Assembly: GCA_947568835.1 (NCBI GenBank)
Contig: OX387602.1
Span: 10,901,021 to 10,965,020 of the forward strand
Direction of reading: 5' to 3'
DNA: 64,000 nt
From: Protonemura montana
Taxonomy: Eukaryota > Arthropoda > Insecta > Plecoptera > Nemouridae
How positions within the stretch are numbered: position 1 is the first letter of the stretch; the number at the start of each line of letters is the position of its first letter. Below are positions 49,099 through 59,700 of this stretch, in pieces. Below the pieces are notes generated by a model that ran no database searches, was not told the origin of the DNA, and worked only from the letters and a program-made list of their open reading frames with translations. The position numbers were made by a program, and so were the translations under genes.

Positions 49099-50523
49099 TC
49101 ATTCAGAATCTGAGCTTCCGCTTTCTTTCACAAACTCCATGCAGGCAGATTCCTTCTCCTGTAAGCGGTCCTCGAAGAACTGGTTGTACACTGACTTTTG
49201 TTTATCAGAGGCAGGCACAAAGTGTCCTCCGGGGTGTGACAAGGTCACTGGATTTTCAAAGTGCTTTGTCAATTCTTCGCTCATTTCTGGAAAAAATAAT
49301 CAACCAAATGATTTGGAGAAGAGTGTGCATCAGCAAATGATTCTTAATCTTTGACACAATATATCCAACTTCCTATATTTGTAGATTGTAGCCCCTACTT
49401 TTATGGCATTTTAAGCCATGTAGTATAAAAAACAGACTCAAATTATTTTAAAAATTATAATTTACATCACAAAAATTAACAACAACAACAAATAACGTGG
49501 ATGTGACTTGTAACATTTTCTATATTTTTTATTTACACCAAAAACTAATTTTTGTTAGTTTTTTGTCTGTGGTAAAGTTTTGAAACAATAGGCATGAGTC
49601 TGAATGTCAATAATTTTTAAAAGTTTTTTTTTACCTTTGCTGATAATCTTATCGGTCTCTCCAAAAATATGAAGCGAAGGAATTGATATCATCTCGGAAT
49701 AGTGAGCACGATGAGGTAAGCTCCGAGATTTGAAGCCAGCAACCATAATTGCAAAGTTAAACTTGAATTCCAGCCCTAAAATTATTGCTTGCATTATTCG
49801 ATGAAGAGAATAAGTAGTTAGGTATGAGTTAAAAGCACCAATTCTGACAATGTCTACTTGCATTCTCTCTGCAGCATTCCAGAAAGAACGCCAACCATGC
49901 AAGCTCCTTGGGAAAATCCCAGTAAACCATCGAACGGTCCTTCGTCTCTGGACATTTTAGCAATCTGCGCCCAACTCTTTTGGAATCCTACGCACATGTC
50001 GGTATTATGTGTTGGATCAAACGACATGTCTTCATTGCTGAACCACCAACAAAAGTGTTCTGAAAAAAGAATGATTCGTTAACTTTGAAGCAAAAGCTCA
50101 AGAGCCATAACATTAACGATATATATTCTAACAAAGTAAATAGATATTTGAACGTGCCTAGCGTGTGAGCTTCGCCGTTTGTAGGTTCTTCGAGGTTTGG
50201 GTCAAAGGGTAGTACGATATGAGGGGCGGTGACAAAATAAAATCTGACTTTGTTCTTTAATGCCTTTCGGAAGGCTCCTAATTTCTGCCGAAACATATCT
50301 CCATTCTGTCGATATCCGTGAATGCATAAAACCTGAGAAGCATCGGAATGACAACTGTTATTTTTTATTAAGTGTTTTTTTAAAGATATAATTTGTAGGT
50401 ATACCACATTGCCAATATTAAATAGTTTCATACCTTTAAACGTGAGTCCTTATCGCCCATAACACTCGAGCCAGATTCCCGAGTAGAGCTTTCCTGGGCC
50501 TCTTGCTTAGGACAACGTGCCAT
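49099..50523 (-). CDS. OVCA2: OVCA2-like serine hydrolase (FSH family)
   Basis: Five exons: 50523-50434, 50332-50158, 50059-49862, 49775-49635 and 49286-49099, giving 263 residues. Family motifs: [17 protein letters not shown] near the start of exon 2, [10 protein letters not shown], nucleophile elbow [13 protein letters not shown] (Ser in G-F-S-Q-G), [12 protein letters not shown] (catalytic Asp region) and [10 protein letters not shown] (catalytic His). OVCA2 is an alpha/beta-hydrolase, reported for the human protein as an esterase active on long-chain acyl esters. Two introns need GC donors to keep the frame: G|GCACGT after 50158 and T|GCAAGT after 49862. The first 30 residues are polar and weakly conserved. 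It is head-to-head with NDC1 (439 bp between starts). Confidence 0.9.
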
Positions 50524-50962
50524 CCTGTTGCAATCCGTACGTGTGAGTATGTACCTGGTGTAGGTGCTTAAAGTACTCCAAGTAAGTACTCTACTGGCCG
50601 TTTGGTAACCCGTAAGATCTTCACGTTCCTCACCACGTGCTGATCAAACTCGTCGAACCCGACACACTTGGAATCATTTTGTTGGTAGCAAGCTTGTGGC
50701 GGTTGGTGAACCTGCAATCTGTAAAGTTGATCAGCCGGTTCCAAGGTAGCCGGTTCGTAATTCACAATCTATCAAAGTTGGCGGCAGAGCTGATGTACGA
50801 TCGACGAAAAATTCAATTTCACCAGTGCTAGGTACCGTTCAGTGATAATGAAAATAACTGATTTTCAGAAAAAAAACTCTTATCGTGTTCAATAATCAAA
50901 ACTATCTGCTCTATTCACCGACCTTATAGCACCCAAAGTAGTTGAGTGAATTTAACCTCAGT
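50524..50962. promoter_or_regulatory. Shared promoter region, OVCA2 / NDC1
   Basis: 439 bp between the divergent start codons. No TATA box was seen. It must hold both leaders and at least part of each promoter. Confidence 0.5.
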
Positions 50963-52699
50963 ATGGAGAGCATGTGTCGTCGACACGTCTTGGGACTAAA
51001 AGTGGGACATTCTGTGTTTTGTTGTGGAGCACTCCAGGTTTTGGTTTTGCTGGCTATAATTACTCCACTTACAGTGAACGCCTGGCAGCCTAATATGTGG
51101 CTGAGAAATGTTGTGGATATATCACTCTATGTTGTTGGCTACGCTTTTCCATTGAGTGGAATTTTGGGCATTGTGTGCCTCATCATCAATGAAGATAATG
51201 AAAAGGGCAAGAAACTTCTCTCCAGCCGATTCTCTAGTATACGTAACCTGTTTACTCTGAGAAACATGCTCCTGAGCTGCTCTTACACACTGATGGGCGG
51301 ATCTTTCTTTTACCTTTACGCTTCTCTTATTGGTGGTGATTATGGACAACTGGTCACAGATTGCACAGGATACAGATGTTTGCTTGAAAGTCACATGTAT
51401 TTAATTATGTGTGGATTATGGGTTGGCCAGACCTTTTTTCTCAAGAACTACATATTTGACAACCAGCATGTAATTCACTTTGTCATTCAACAGTCAAAAG
51501 TACGTCAAGTAAAGTCAGAACTGAAACCATTGATCAAGCAAGCTTTTGTAGAAACCTTTTGGCCGACAATGTTTTTTGCGGTTGCATATTTTTTGAAAGG
51601 GGACAGCACTCGAGATACATTTTGTGAAATTTTTTACATGAAATTTGAAGATGTTCCACTCAGTGCACGTTTTGTTAATGTAACGCTTCTTTTTTATTCG
51701 TGGTTCCTTGGATCAGTTTTCTTTGCAACCATGAACATAGTGAAGTTAATTTTGCAAGTATTCATGACTGACCATGTGACGTTTCCTATCACAAAATCAC
51801 TGGGCAATCTTAATTGTATTACACTACATCAAGCCCTTCAAATGAAGACTCTTCCAGCGATTCAACATCTGGGTTACCATGATCTTATGATCCTTTCTGC
51901 AACGGATGCGAAAAGAAGAGAAGAACTTTTCAGTTTGAGTCAGCCTGGTGGTCATCCTCATAATTGGAATGCCATTATAGAAGATTGCCTTCAGATGGTC
52001 AACAGCTTCTCTGCAGAACTATCCGCAGATATCAGTACATCCATTGGAGAACCACTCACCCCTGCTCCAAAGTCTCAGATTGCTCATCAGCTGCTGACAC
52101 CGCAAACTCCATTTAATAACCAATCTGTCAATCCAGGTCTGACCCCTTTCAGTCCCATTCAATCTCCTCGTGGGATGCGAAACCTTGCCAACCAGTCAGT
52201 CGGAATAGTAGCTTCGCCCCGTATTTCAATGGCACAGACTTTTATCAAAAGATTTTACTGCCACATGAAATTGGTGAAAGAAAACATTGTTAAAATACCT
52301 CTCATTGCCTTCATGTTTGCCGAAATTCCGGAGGCTAAGGTTAACTATACTTTTTCGCAAAGCCAACCTGTAATATGGGCTACTCAAAGCTTAGGCCTTT
52401 TGGCAGCCGCCTCTTACCATGAGGACCAATATGGAGTAGCGCAGAAAGATTTGCCAGCCATAATTGCTGCTTTGTTGAGACTGAAGCAAATAATTGACAA
52501 GCTCCAAAAGAGTAGCATTTATAAGAAAATCCCAAGGAGCGAGTATCATACCAACAAGCTGCGACATGCCATTCGATCAGCAGTCAAGAGAAGCTTGTAC
52601 AAAATTACAGTTACGTTCGGGAATCATTTGCAGGAGTTGCCTATGCCAAGAGATGCCCTCTCACAAGTTCAAAATTTCATCTTGAATCGAGAATGTTAA
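50963..52699 (+). CDS. Ndc1: Nucleoporin NDC1, intronless
   Basis: One open frame of 578 residues. Start taken at the ATG at 50963, the first in frame after a stop. Six hydrophobic segments fill the N-terminal half, as in the family, followed by SLSQPGGHPHNW (residues about 325-337), the best-conserved signature, a low-complexity linker with TPAPKSQ and SPIQSPRG, and a conserved C-terminal domain (IWATQSLGLLAAASYHEDQYG, DLPAIIAALL, ITVTFGNHL). NDC1 is the transmembrane nucleoporin that anchors the nuclear pore scaffold in the pore membrane. It is shorter than the vertebrate protein mainly in the linker. The complete lack of introns is odd beside intron-bearing neighbours and in a gene that has many introns in vertebrates. 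Confidence 0.95.
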   Translation: MESMCRRHVLGLKVGHSVFCCGALQVLVLLAIITPLTVNAWQPNMWLRNVVDISLYVVGYAFPLSGILGIVCLIINEDNEKGKKLLSSRFSSIRNLFTLRNMLLSCSYTLMGGSFFYLYASLIGGDYGQLVTDCTGYRCLLESHMYLIMCGLWVGQTFFLKNYIFDNQHVIHFVIQQSKVRQVKSELKPLIKQAFVETFWPTMFFAVAYFLKGDSTRDTFCEIFYMKFEDVPLSARFVNVTLLFYSWFLGSVFFATMNIVKLILQVFMTDHVTFPITKSLGNLNCITLHQALQMKTLPAIQHLGYHDLMILSATDAKRREELFSLSQPGGHPHNWNAIIEDCLQMVNSFSAELSADISTSIGEPLTPAPKSQIAHQLLTPQTPFNNQSVNPGLTPFSPIQSPRGMRNLANQSVGIVASPRISMAQTFIKRFYCHMKLVKENIVKIPLIAFMFAEIPEAKVNYTFSQSQPVIWATQSLGLLAAASYHEDQYGVAQKDLPAIIAALLRLKQIIDKLQKSSIYKKIPRSEYHTNKLRHAIRSAVKRSLYKITVTFGNHLQELPMPRDALSQVQNFILNREC

Positions 52700-53164
52700 G
52701 GGTGGCATTACTCATTCGAGTTGTTTTACCAGTGTTTTTTTATATCTATTTTTGCCATGCATGACTGGAATATTATTGTCTTCAGCATAGTTTTTTATTT
52801 GCTTGTATTTATTTTTCAACTCTCAACATTCTGTGAATATAGCTTGAATGTTATACACTTTCTTTTTAGCCTTCTATTGTTAAGTGAAATCACCTTAAAT
52901 ATAAGAATACGTATTGTACTGATAATTGTTTTGTTTGTTGGCCAACATGTTTTGAAAGTACTTTAGGGTAGAAATAATACCTGAATTACATTTTTCAATT
53001 ATTTTACATTTGCCTTTTCACCTACAGTTCAGAACGATACATTTTTTTAAGTCGGGAAAGCCTATTAGGTGTTTGCAGTAGAATTGCTATTAAATAGTAA
53101 CAAATGAACGGCAGACACAAGTTTATTTTATTGCCTCATCTTTACAGATACATTTCAACTAGCC
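52700..53164. other. Convergent 3' region, NDC1 / WDR36
   Basis: AT-rich spacer of 465 bp. Overlapping minus-strand AATAAA signals at about 53,122-53,132 end the WDR36 transcript close to its stop codon. The NDC1 poly(A) signal is not obvious. Confidence 0.5.
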
Positions 53165-56100
53165 TTAACCATTTTTCAGTGCTTCAATGACACACAAGTT
53201 AAAAAGAATATTTTCTTGCAACTTTGCCCAACTAGCAACTTGACATTTTTGAATAATGCCCAGGTAGTCAAGTAATGAGTTGCTAGTCGTTATTATTTCG
53301 GCATGTTTTTTTAAGAACAATCCTAAATATGCTTGGGCTAATTCAAAATCCTTATTACTGTTCAAAATTTGCTCTACCATTTTCATGAATTTAATCAAAA
53401 TATCTACTGCGCCACTCGTATCCACAGAAAGTGAATAAATCTCATGATCAATAGCAGAAGGACCAAAACTTTTGAGTTTTGTAAAGGCAGCTACCAACTG
53501 TTCTGGCTCTTCAGCAATATAGAGGAGCTTACCAAATGCAGTTAAGGTTTTAAATTGCAAGGTTAAATCTTTAGACACCTCGTTCGTATTGTCGGCAGCA
53601 GACAGATCGAATGTGAACTCCAATGCCGGGATGGTAGGAAGAAAGAATGGCACAGCTACAGGTACTTTCAGTCCATGTTTTGGCCGATTTCTTTTCTTAA
53701 TTATGTCAATATTTAGTAAGTTCTGCCACCTTGAGTTGGCGACTGACGACAGCGTGATAAGGTCGATGTTAATCTGTTCCGGAGATTTGAAAGTTGCGTC
53801 GGCAAAGTCTTCTAGTTCGTCAACGTCGACTGGTAATCCTTGGCATTCATCTTCTAATGTGCCTGGCAGTGAAACCAAAGGGTGTTCATCTGTCTCGGAT
53901 ATAGGGCGCAGAGAGATAAGGGTGAACAACATGCGGTTCGACCACAGTGCGATGCCAAGGTAGTTGACATGGGCCGTCGCCAACATGTCTCCCGTCGGAG
54001 AGAACGCCAGTGAAGTGCAAGCAATGTCCACCTGAAATTGATATCAATGTTTTAGCAAGAGAGAACGTAGCTTTAATGGATCTCATGCATTTTTTAAATA
54101 GGGCACATGCCGATTTCAGTTGGCGGCAAGAGTCTGAACCTGACTGAGAGAGATAAGATTGTCAATATTTTCTAGTGGCCACTTTTAAAAAAGTACTTCC
54201 GAAAAAAAAACTTTCATTTATCAAATACTTTCATTTAAAGAGACTAATTTAACCCTAGTAACCAATTAACAGAAAGCATTTTACCCGGAAGCAGTCGACT
54301 AGCTGGCCAGAGGGAACATCCCAAGTTCGAATCGTGCAGTCCATGGAAGCGGTGATGAGCCACCGCGAATCTGGACTGAATGCTGCATCTGTCAGTTGAC
54401 TCGAGTGCCCCACAAACTTTCTGATGATCTGTCTTGAGTCAATGTCAACAACTGTCACTGTGAAATCTTCTTGGGCAATTGCAACAATCGAGCTGTCTCG
54501 GTGAGTGCAGAAGAATGAAACTGGCTCGCCCACGTCAAGAACCATTAACGGCTCTGGTCCTGACAAATTAAAGCGCCAAAACTTAACAACTGCATCTTTT
54601 CCACCCGTAATCGTCAGCTTGTTGAGTCCATCGGTCATCACCCCTCGTACAGGTCCATTATGCGCAGTATTTTCTCCGTACGTGTCTCTGTGCAGCCCAG
54701 ACTGAACATTGTATCTGTCAACGTGACCAGAGCTGTACCCAATCACGACAAAGTTACCACAGTTAGTGAGACAAAGACTTGTAGCATGTGCACGTAAAAT
54801 CTTACTTTTAGATTGGTTTGTTTTCTGGTCTATAAAAATAAAGTCCCTCCCTCTTGTGTTTCTCTCTTTTGCTATAACCTGTTTCTCTGTAGCAAACCTT
54901 TCGTGCAATAGCTGGCGTGTCCCCATCCGACTTTTCTCGGAAGACCAGGTGGTAACCATGGGTATACCGGAATGAATGGCAGCTATGTTATCCCACTCCT
55001 TTTCACGTGTTGTCTCCGATGAAAACCGCAAAATCGGCGGCATTCGAAACGGATCTTCCTCGGTTCTTTTTAATCGCTTTGACACTTTTCGGTTGTAAGA
55101 TGCTTTGCCCAAGCTCTTGTTCAATGTTTCGTTTCGAGTTGAAAACATGCGCAGAGATGAGTCGGACCCGGCACTCAGAATGCTATTTCCAAAGCTGTCA
55201 TAGAACCGCAGACTAGTAGGTGGGGCGCTGTGACCTTCGCGGAAATTTAGCAGTCGAGCCCCTCCATCAGCCATATCGAAGATCCACATCCGTAGAGAAT
55301 TGTCCGGGGACGAAGTCACGAGAAGGGGCTCATTGGGTAGGCATTGCAAACCAGTCACTGAGCCATCATGTGCAGCAAGCAGTTGGCTTGCTACTCTTCG
55401 CTCTTCTAAGTCCCAAAAGACTATGTGCCCACATAATGTGCCGGAGCATAACATTGGGATCCCATCTGTTCGAAAGGAGAGACTGGTGACCATCCCCCAA
55501 TCTTGTACAAATTCCATTACAGTCGTGTCATATTTAAGATTGTGAAGAATAATTCTTCCATCAGCAAGCCCAATGGCAGCCACATCAACAGCTGGTGCTT
55601 GCTCAAGAACAGTTATTGGTGCCTCCCAGGTCTTGAATGTATAAATTAGCGTTGACGTAAGAACATTCCAAAGTTGCATTATACCTTGGGTGCTTCCGAG
55701 CAGAAGTTTGTTGATATAGGTGCTCGGATGGAGAACAGTACTGATCTCAAACGTTGAATTGTTAAAAGTTAGCTCCATATACACTTCTTCTGCTTTTATA
55801 TCCCATAACTTGAGATTGCTTTCTTTGTCAACCGAAACAAGATGATTTCCAAATGCTAACAAAATGTGAACAGGTGACCTATGGCCAGTGTACGTGAACT
55901 TGACATCTGTGCCACGTTTCCACGCTTGAATTAAATTGCCACTCGCTGTAAATACATGATAGCTGTCTCCAGCTGTACAAGATATATCTTCTGGACAGGC
56001 ACCACTAACGCTGAGCAGTTTGAACGCAGGACAACCATAGGTATGGAATGATTTTCCAACACATGTCACGACCAAATTTTGCTTTCTGGCTACAATGTAA

Positions 56101-56177
56101 CGTGAAATTAGTGGTACGTGATTGGTCACATACCCCAACGCTCTATTTTTCAGGAAAATTTTACTGGATTGAGGCAT
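53165..56177 (-). CDS. WDR36: WDR36 / UTP21, small-subunit processome WD40 protein
   Basis: Two exons, 56177-54285 and 54031-53165, give 919 residues. Exon 1 carries two WD40 propellers; clear repeats include GHRSPVHILL...LKLWDI, AHDGSVTGLQCL...LRMWIFD and GHSSQLTDAAFSPDSRWL...IRTWDV. Exon 2 encodes the end of the last propeller and the Utp21 C-terminal helical domain (EQILNSNKDFELAQAYLGLF, then DYLGIIQKCQ). UTP21 belongs to the UTP-B complex that binds nascent pre-rRNA and is needed for 18S rRNA maturation in the nucleolus. Length and order match the family. The intron is 253 nt. It is divergent from TMEM135 across 567 bp. Confidence 0.96.
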
Positions 56178-56744
56178 GGTGAACTTGCCGATACAAAGTT
56201 TGTAGGTTAAGCAGCAAAATACTGTTGAATTAACAAGACATCTCTAGAAGATGACATGTAAATAACTCCAAAATTCGGCACAAAGCGTTAAGAAGATTTA
56301 AGAAAATATATTTAATTCCGAGTTTCTTGTTAGTAGACGAAAACAGTGCCAAACACCGTGATCTTCCCTAAACGAAACAACACGTGCACCAGATTGAGCA
56401 CTGCCTGGTCTGTTCTGTTGGTAGAACTCCACATTTGAGCAATATATTTGTTGGGTTGGGTTGGCTTACATGTAAGAGCTTCTTGCTTCGGATTGGTTGG
56501 CTTGAGATGATTAAGCGAGGAGTGGTGCGTGAGGGCAGGCAGAGGAAAGCGATAAGAGGGAGCCGAAGATTGCCGTCAGTGCCAGCGCAAGACTGTCATT
56601 TTGTCATTATGATTGATAGATAGGTTACGGTTCAGTTCAATGCCGTGTTACTAATTATCTATTACCTTTATTTTAAAGTGTGAAACATTTCGTAGCGAAG
56701 ACTGCATTTTTTCTAGTGTGTAAATAATCTTTTACCACTCGAAA
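56178..56744. promoter_or_regulatory. Shared promoter region, WDR36 / TMEM135
   Basis: 567 bp between divergent starts. The part near 56,520-56,600 is GC-richer and contains an arthropod-type initiator word TCAGT (56576-56580) that could start the TMEM135 transcript. Confidence 0.5.
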
Positions 56745-59700
56745 ATGGTGGTGTTTAGTAAACTTCAAACTATTCCTGCCACTTGTGTTGAATATGTTCA
56801 TCCGTGGACTGATTCCTGTTCTGCAGCAACTACTTGCTTGGGCTTACATGCAGTGCAAGACTCATTCCGAATTTACGTTACTGTTTACATGGTAAGTTGG
56901 CTTTAGTGGAACTTGACCTCCTACTTTCACTGTTAACCCTATTTACAGGGATATTGTTCTTATTAGCAAAGCATTGCTGGCCACAATGTATTCATATTTA
57001 TTTATCTTTTACGCACATTAATGTACGGTTGAACATTTTATCTGCAGCTAGCCCTTTTGATGAGGGGTAAAGTTCCAACATCTAAGGATATCAAACGCAC
57101 CCTTCTCGGGATAACTCAATCGACGGCATTCTTGACTTGTCATGCTGCCAGTTTTTCGCTGTGCGCATGTTTTCTAAGGTATGCTGATATTTTTCCGAGT
57201 CTTCGTAATGACTGTCCTATTTTGTTAACAGTATTGGTAATGCTCCAAGAGGGAATGTAAATTATTTTAAAATATTGCTAATGTGTTGTTCTTATTTATA
57301 TGAATGTTAAAAATGCTCATCTACATGATTTGGTGTAAAATTCGACTAAAAGTACTCATTAAAACTTTCAGAATTAAAATGTCTTTCCAGTCCTAGGGTA
57401 TCTAGCTATAAAAAACCACAGCAAATATATTTAACAAGCTTAAGTTGTGATTGTTTCAGTAAATTTTGACTAGTTTGACCTTTACGAAGATAACCACAAT
57501 TCAAAACCCAGTTAACATAGTTTTTGTTTTAACCACAATAGGAACTTAAAATTCACATTTTAATAATGGAACCGCTTTTGAATTAGAGCAGGAACCGTTC
57601 ATTAGAAACAATACTATTTTTTCCTGTTGATTTCTTATGGATGTATGTTCAGGAATATGAAAAAGAATATTGTGCTGTAGTTTATTTATTTATTTTATAT
57701 TTTGCAAACAGCAAATTAATGCCAGTGGTAAATATTTACATTATAACACTAAATATACATTTACTTTCCTTATATGGATTCCAAACCAGTAGCTGTGGGA
57801 AGAAGCCTTATCCTTTTTCTATACAAAATGTTAAATTTACATCAGAATAGTAATCAGAAAAGATACAGTATTTTAAGGAATGCCATCAAATTCACTGGCA
57901 GTCTTGTAGCTAGAAGAATGCGCGTTGGCCATAAACTGGTGCTTCGTATTTTGAAAATACAATATTGAACAAATATTTGCGGTGCATATTCATTTTGATT
58001 GGGTATCCTGGTTACCAAGTTTAGTATATGTAAAATGCAGTTGTAAACAAACAGAGAGGCGTTTACTAATAGACATACTATAGACTATACCACAGACTAT
58101 ACTTTAGGCTGTGTAACCTTACACCGTATTTCTTTTTTCCCCTCAGAAAAGTACTTGGCAGCTATAACATTTGGACAGTGGCTTATTTGCCAGCGTTCAT
58201 TTCTAGCTACATTTCCATCCTTGTTGAGCGTCCATCTCGAAGAGGATTGCTTTCTCTTTACGTTACCAATGTCGTAAGAACATTTTCTGTTGCATTTTAA
58301 ATGTGCCCTGTGCTTACAGAGGCAGGTAAACCTCTTCTGTTTTGTATTTGACTACCAATAACAGTTGCTGTGATCTCTGTGCAGGCATCGGAAACATTAT
58401 TCCGCATGGCGGTTTGGAGAGGTATGGTGCGACCAGTAAAGTACGGAGAAGTGTTGATCTTCATGGCATCCATGGCTGGACTTTTATACTACTACAAGGG
58501 ACATCATACAAAACAAGACTCAATTTATTCTCTTCTAAGGTTAGTTTTAACTTATTTTTGTCACTTTAGAAGGGAACATGTGTACATCTAATTTAATTAG
58601 TGAGCTCATCTGTATGTTTATGTTTTTTTTTAGGTTTGTAGTTGGGCCTTATGAAGAGATGGGTTACAAAGACAATCAAGGTCAACATTCATCAACTCGA
58701 GCTGAGCCTAAACGTTTAAACAATGCTTCAATGGCAGCACGGTCAAGAAGACCTATGTACCACATAATCAGCACTATTTGTGCTGCATTAAATCAGTTCA
58801 AAGGACTAATAAAGGACATGAGCCGGCATCCACTATGCCCACACCCCAACAGTTGTTCATTCTACACATTGCAGGTAAAAGGGGGCAATAACATTTTTTG
58901 CAATATTTTTTGTCTGGATTGTATGGAGATGATTGTCATCACTTGTCTTTTAGTCCTATCATACACAACATTATTTACACAAATTCCTTTTTTTGTCTTT
59001 ATTTGCCATGGTAATTTTAAATAATTTTTAGAAGTGGCAAGGAACTGCACCTAAATATTCAATATACCTTCAGCCTGTTTTCTCATCCACATCTTCACTT
59101 ACAAATTCTTGTTCTTTTCTATTATTCCATAACCTACTTGATCTGGCTAAAAATGAGTTATGCCCTGTGACTTTTCATTTTCCTTTAACAACACCTTAAC
59201 ATTATGAGTGATCTTGCTAAGTATTCAGTGACAAAATGAGGCAATCTTATAGTATTGGTACTATAAATGTTGGAGGGGGTAAATAACAACTGGTTAATAA
59301 AATGCCCAGGCAGATTCCAAAACATTATACTAAACCAAAATAAACTTTAGAGATTATAACAGAAGTAAGAAAATTTTCACCAGTTATTTTAGTTTACGGC
59401 AGTCGCATTGGCGAGAATTTCTCGCAACAACGGCAAATGAATATGGATCACCCAATTCACAAATTTTCGGTAATTCGGTAAACGAATAAGCCAACAATAA
59501 TATTGGTACAAAGGATGTTGGACTAGTCTGACAATGGGCGATAGCTTAGAGAAACCCGTATTATTTTCTCTAAGGCGATATCTGTGGCGATAGTATTATT
59601 TTTGATCACTGTTCTAGTTGTGATCTACCTGTTCTTGGTTGTGTCGCAAAATCTCCCGTGCTATTTTTTGTAGGACTGCATTCTCCAGGGAAACTTGATC

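Noticed and set aside
49858..49862. GT donor (AA|GTAGAC) at the end of OVCA2 exon 3
   Set aside because: It would give phase 2 and a frame that stops soon after the next acceptor; the GC donor four bases earlier keeps the conserved frame.
53589..53963. 124-residue open frame opposite WDR36 exon 2
   Set aside because: Antisense shadow of the UTP21 domain exon.
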